From Saccopteryx bilineata (Eukaryota; Chordata; Mammalia; Chiroptera; Emballonuridae), in assembly GCF_036850765.1 (NCBI RefSeq), contig NC_089495.1:117451033-117515032 (forward strand): a stretch of 64,000 nt of DNA. The letters run 5' to 3'. The notes below the pieces were generated by a model. That model ran no database searches and was not told the DNA's origin. It saw nothing but the letters and a program-made list of their open reading frames with translations. Both the position numbers and the translations under genes were made by a program. Below are positions 59,491-64,000 of the stretch, one piece after another (position 1 is the first letter of the stretch; the number at the start of each line of letters is the position of its first letter).

Positions 59491-60044
59491 AAAAAGACAA
59501 AAGATAATGTCTGTCCCAGGGTACCCAGTAGGTCACTACAAAGGCTCTCTGTCAGGAAAATGCCACCTGAACCAAGAGTTCCTGACCTGGATCTATGATG
59601 GCTTGTGTGTGGAAACTGTTTGTGCTTGTATACCCCCTATGCATAGAAATGTGTACTTTTCTGGAAAAGGGTCCATGTCTCTCAATTGGACCCTTTGAAG
59701 TCGTCTTGAAGGAGCATATTCCCCAGAAGACTAAAATCAATGATTCAGACCAGGGTTTGGCAAACCATAGCCTATAAGCCAAACCTGGCCCACTCCTTGT
59801 TCTTAAAGTTTTATTAGGACATAGCCATGCTCACATGTTTATATATTGTCTGAGGCTCCTTGCACACTATAACAGTAGGGCTGAGGGGCTGCAACAAAAA
59901 CTGTATGGTTTGTAAAGCCTAAAATATCTACTCTCTGTCTTTTTACAGAAAAAGGTGCCGACCCCCAATTTAGACAATATTGTTTAGAACCACTCCCTAC
60001 ACTTAAGCAGTTGCTTGCTAAAAAATCACCATCAAAATCCAAAA
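59491..60044. other. Unique DNA plus one hAT remnant
   Basis: 59491-59754 shows nothing recognisable; the rest is covered by the hAT-Charlie remnant. Confidence 0.4.
59755..59978. mobile_element. hAT-Charlie nonautonomous remnant
   Basis: Ends cagggtttggcaaaccatag and ggtgccgaccccc are imperfect inverted repeats; inner words gttttattaggacatagccatg and gtttgtaaagcctaaaatatc are typical of an abundant placental hAT-Charlie MITE. Confidence 0.65.
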
Positions 60045-60357
60045 GTGCTCTGGCCAGTTGGCTCAGTAGTAGAGTGTTGGCCCGGCATGTGGATGTCCCA
60101 GGTTCGATTTCTGGTCAGGGCACACAGGAGAAGCGACCATCGGCTACTCCCTCCCCCTCCTTTCCCCTGTCTATCTCTCTCTTCTCCTCCCTCAGCCATG
60201 GCTCAGTTAGAGCACATCAGCCGTGGGGGCAGAGGATGGCTCAGTTGCAGGTATGGCCACAGATGGGGGTTGCCAGGTAGATGGATCCTGGCCGGGGTGC
60301 ATGCAGGAGTCTGTCTCTCTATCTCCCCTCCTCTCACTTGGAAAAGAAAAAAAAAAC
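60045..60357 (+). mobile_element. Diverged family A SINE
   Basis: gtgctctggccagttggctc head, ggttcgatttctgg B box, old-type body (cagatgggggttgccagg), ends tcacttggaaaagaaaaaa. Confidence 0.88.
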
Positions 60358-61559
60358 TTTAAAGGTGAACAAATAATTTCAGAATCAGTTTCCCTGCTCC
60401 AGGTGGCAAGTTCATAGATGAATTAATATGCGACATAGCGGCCTCCTCCTGTCCTGCTTGGAAAGCAACTGACGGGAGTGGCCCAGAAGGAGACTAGCTA
60501 GAATTCCTCCAAGGTGGCCATGTCACCAGCATCCTGGTCTCCACACGTCCTTGGCAATCTGCTAGAGAGGAGATAGCTGAGCAAGAAAATTATCATCACT
60601 CTAAATAATTTAAATGGAGTCCTGCTGCTGGCTACAAACCAAAGATAAGCAATTACATAATTGGCTGCAGCATATTTAAAAGACTATATAAAATATGGTA
60701 ATATTCCTGCCATGTTAAGGCAAAGTTGCAGAAACGGTGCTATTAACTAGCCTGTATGTAGAATCAGTTCAAATAAAGAGAAACATCCTAAGGGTATTTT
60801 AAAAATAATAGTATCAGTCAATTTGATAGACTACTTTTCTTGGGCTAAAAAATAGGTTAAGAGAAAGCCTTACTCCATTTTAATGTGTTTTAAATTGCAT
60901 ATTTCCATTTTAATGCATTTCTTGATTAACAGTAAATTCACTTTATCTTTAAGCCAAGAATTATTTTTCTGTTGTTGTTTGGATAGCTCTCATCACTCTG
61001 ATCTATTTGCTGGCAATAGTGTATGGGTATGGACTTGAATTATTCCCGTGCAGAGAACAAAGCAAACAGACACGATGGCAAATAGGACTGCACATGAACC
61101 TCAAGCTAGGCTGCCTATTCTATGTTAGTGTCTCCACGCTTGAAGTGTTGGGAACTGTACGCTTTACCTAATCTTACAGTGAACATATAAAGCTAGAAGA
61201 GAGTGACACACAGTCACAGTCTCTTGGCCAGAAGAGAATACATATCTGCAAATTTAATTTTAATGTCGGGGACCCTTAGGAGTTTAATCCATGCACCAGA
61301 GTGTCATCACAGGCAGGAATTTCTGAGCCTTCTTCCCCTTTGGGCTGCCACATGGCCCTTATACCGCTTTTGACCCTAGTTTATTAAGCCTACTATGGGT
61401 GAACTCTGTGAGTTGTAGCAAAATTTTTCATTACAAGTTAGCATCTCCCATATTCACTAACATACAGTATTGCTCGGATAAATGTTGGAAGTCTCAAAAT
61501 GAAGATAGAAAATCTGTTCCACTTCAATTAAGAGACGAGGCTTTCTAAGCACCCAAAGA
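60358..61559. other. Unique AT-rich sequence
   Basis: No gene or repeat recognised. Confidence 0.45.
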
Positions 61560-61775
61560 ATAGTAATGATATCAATTCGTCACATTTTCACCCACACGAA
61601 CACATTTAATCTTCCTGGCAAATGTTTTGTGATTGGTACTGCTCTTGTCTCCATTTTGCCAGAAGATATTGGCTCAGAGAGGTTACCTAGGATCACACAG
61701 GTGATAAGGGAAAGAAAGGGTCTGAGCCATGACCTCATTTCCAGAACTGGCGCTCTCCTGAGGGTGCCTTTGGGA
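61560..61775 (-). mobile_element. MIR remnant
   Basis: cacatttaatcttcctggca, ccattttgccagaagatattgg, gagaggttacctaggatcac and cacaggtgataaggg follow the inverted MIR. Confidence 0.7.
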
Positions 61776-62184
61776 CTGGTGCCGCTGCATTGACTGACTT
61801 ACAGACCGTCATAGATGGGACAAACCTCAGTTTGCACACTAGCTGCCTGGTGCCACTCTCAGCTCTAACACCAGCCTGCCTGTTGACCCTAGGTAAGCGA
61901 CCTGATCCTGCCCCCCACACACCAGCCACCCCGGGGCTTTGGTTGTCTCACAGGAAATGGAAGACTCGATCTAGAAATTCCCTAAGGGTCTTTCAACTCC
62001 AACAGTTAGAAGTCTTACTGAACAAAAAAGGAGTCCAGTTTTCAAATGATCTCTCTGAGAGACATACATGGAGTGTGAAATTTAAAGTGTGGTCAACAAG
62101 CAGATGAAAAGGGTTTTGCATTTATACACTTTCAGAGGATTCACGCCACAAGTCCCTCTCAATCAGTGCAGTTCATTGTGAGCT
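61776..62184. other. Unique sequence; possible MIR trace
   Basis: 61850-61985 (ttgaccctaggtaagcgacc, tgtctcacaggaaatgg) could be a second MIR in the + direction, diverged. Confidence 0.35.
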
Positions 62185-62192
62185 GTCTATAG

Positions 62193-64000
62193 CAGGGGTA
62201 GTCAACCTTTTTATACCTACCGCCCACTTTTGTATCTCTGTCTGTAGTAAAATTTTCTAGCCGCCCACCGGTTCCACAGTAATGATAATTTATAAAGTAG
62301 GGAAGTAACTTTACTTTATAAAATTTATAAAGCAAAGTTAAAGCATATAATAATAATTACTTACCAAGTACTTTATGTCAGATTTTCGCTGTTTGGCAGA
62401 ATAAATATTTATAAAACAACTTACTATAGTTAAATCTATCTTTTTATTTATGCTTTGCATACATAGAAATTACATTAGTTAATTGAATTATTAGTGGGAT
62501 CCCTGAGGCTGAGGCTGGGGAACTAAATATTGAATATCCGGTTCAATTTTTGTGAGGAACAAGTGAAGGTCTCCCCTTTCGGAAATATTCAGGCGGTTTC
62601 TTTCTTTCGTCATAATATGATTAACAGCCCTAAATCCTGATTCCACAAGATACGAGGTAGGGAAAGGTATCAATAAACTGAATACCATTTTCCACATATT
62701 TGGATATAAGACCAGCATTTTTTTATTTTGCCATAGGTTTTCATATCCATCACTGTTGAATTTATGTTTACTTTCTTCATCATATCTAATTTCTAACAGT
62801 TCTTCTTGGCAAGTTGTATCAGCCTCTTCAATATTTGTGGTAAAAGGATTTTTCATCCAGTTATGTACCTTCAATTTCAAAATATCTTCAAATCGTTTTT
62901 CCATGTCCAATTTAAGTTCGTTGAGGTAGCTACTGAATCTGTCAATAGCCTCTGGAGTTACATCATCTTTTATAGATGATAATTGAGGAAACTGATGAAA
63001 TTCTCTCTTCAATAGATTATGACGAAGTAGTTCAAGTTTGTCAATAAAAATAGCACAATACTTTGGCAAGAGTTTTATTAGCTCCTTGAAGCTGCAAATT
63101 GACATCGTTAAATCTCTTGAAAATATCTGCCAAGTAAAAGGCATCACTCTTTACTGTTTTTAACTGTTGACTCAGATTGGTCTCATTATTACTTTAAAAA
63201 AATTGTATGACACTGTCATATAATGCTACAAATCTAGCCAAAGATGTACCCTTTGACAGCCACCGAACTTCTGTGTGCAAAAGTAACTTAATTATTGTCC
63301 TGGCAAAGCTGCCGAAACATTCTATCATTCTTTGCATTGGATTTGATCTTGTTTACGGCTCGAATTATTATAGTTAATGATGAATGGAGACTTGTACTTA
63401 GATGTTTTCCTATAAGATATGTCTGTGCACCCCACAATGAATACATAAAACATTTGGCACTTCCTGCTTCAAATAAGCAACAAATCCACGATAGTGACCT
63501 ACCATTGATGGAGTTCCATCAGTAGCACATGCAACAATATTATTCAAAGGAATATTATTTTTTGTAAAGTATGTTCTCACAGTATTAAATATAGATAATC
63601 CTTTTGTATCTGTGATGAGATTTATTGCAAAGAGCATTTCTTCTCGTAATACATTGTTTTAATTAAAATAGTGTACATATGACATTATGCATTAAAGCAT
63701 CATTATCTGCAATGGTAGATTCATCCAATTGCATGGAAAATTAAGAGTTTTGGAGAATACTTATAAGTTTGTTTTCAACATTAACTGCCATTTCATCAAT
63801 TCATTGCTTTTACTGTGCTATAACTTAGGGGCAACTTTTTAAAATTTGAGGTATATACTGATGCATTACTGTTGAGATAAATTCTTTTATAGAAGGTATT
63901 ATCACATTTTCTCCAATATTATAGCTTTTACCACTTTTTGCAGTTATTTGTGAAATGAGATAAGTGGCAATTAATCCATCTTCATTCATTGTATGTTGTT
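62193..64000 (-). mobile_element. hAT DNA transposon, 3' portion, runs off window
   Basis: Begins on the + strand with caggggtagtcaacc, a hAT-type terminus; the adjacent 8 bp is gtctatag. On the minus strand it encodes a decayed hAT transposase, from at least 63998 down to about 62491, followed by about 300 bp of noncoding 3' end. The 5' terminus and the other copy of the duplication lie beyond the window, so completeness is unknown. Confidence 0.85.
62491..63998 (-). pseudogene. hAT transposase, decayed
   Basis: hAT transposases cut and paste their element. Reading the minus strand from the window edge: a diverged N-terminal part (63998-63640, with DGLIATYLIS and IGENVIIPS), then 63637-63410 with the family block ATDGTPSMVGHYRGFVAYLKQEVPN, then frameshifts and stops (near 63410, 63300 and 63190). 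Last comes a long readable piece (about 63080-62491) ending in the hAT dimerisation region: PTSYLVESGFRAVNHIMTKERN, then the RGDLHLFLTKIEPDI block. At least three breaks, so inactive. The sequence type is the one that gave rise to host genes of the ZBED5/SCAND3/FAM200 group; here the terminal motif at 62193 shows it is a transposon copy and not such a host gene. Confidence 0.85.

Overview
This is mammalian nuclear DNA, most likely from a bat, and probably a horseshoe or leaf-nosed bat (Rhinolophoidea). The call rests on the dominant interspersed repeat. It is a ~400 bp tRNA-derived SINE (called family A here) with a head reading gccctggccggttggctcag and a body ending in cttcagaaaaat plus poly(A), which I recognise as Rhin-1-like. 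Two shorter tRNA-derived SINEs (families B and C) accompany it. MIR, L2, MLT1 and MER5A relics confirm a placental mammal. I see no host protein-coding exon, no canonical tRNA or rRNA gene and no CRISPR array. Most short open frames are shadows of repeats or chance frames in unique DNA, so the window looks intergenic or intronic.

Layout. 1-12.38 kb: unique sequence with SINEs and an MLT1 LTR split by a SINE. 12.4-25.7 kb: a LINE-1 block. An older L1 (12.4-13.46 and 21.7-25.7 kb) is interrupted by a younger, nearly full-length L1 (13.46-21.7 kb) with a GC-rich 5'UTR, a ~1 kb pyrimidine-rich tract, an intact ORF1, a ~79-codon inter-ORF frame and a broken ORF2. Both L1s carry later SINE insertions, and the older one also carries a hAT MITE. 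25.7-40.2 kb: AT-rich unique DNA, an ancient L1 3' end, SINEs, a mariner-like element with ~109 bp terminal inverted repeats, a MER5A, a MIR and a short telomere-like tract. 40.8-44.66 kb: a second young L1 on the minus strand, bounded by a 14 bp target duplication. It has 242 bp tandem promoter-like monomers, a damaged ORF1 and only the first ~96 bp of ORF2. 44.7-57.9 kb: unique DNA with MIR/L2 relics, a foldback-type DNA transposon and a 48 bp x 4 minisatellite. 57.9-59.5 kb: a nested SINE cluster with a GAA/GGA tract. 59.5-62.2 kb: mostly unique. 62.19-64 kb: the 3' half of a hAT DNA transposon (minus strand) with a decayed transposase, running off the window.

How the parts relate. The biology here is transposon biology. 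L1 ORF1p and ORF2p are the machinery that also copies SINEs, and many SINEs show the expected 10-16 bp target duplications and A-tails. The most notable observations are: (i) an ~80-codon frame between ORF1 and ORF2 in three L1 copies, whose stop overlaps the ORF2 AUG with the same spacing each time; (ii) an L1 insertion ending inside ORF2 at an A-rich stretch matching the target, consistent with internally primed reverse transcription; (iii) two unrelated 5'UTR types, one with tandem monomers; (iv) two different SINE families inserted at the same ORF2 position in two L1 copies; and (v) DNA transposons (mariner-like, hAT) that look recent enough to ask about horizontal transfer.
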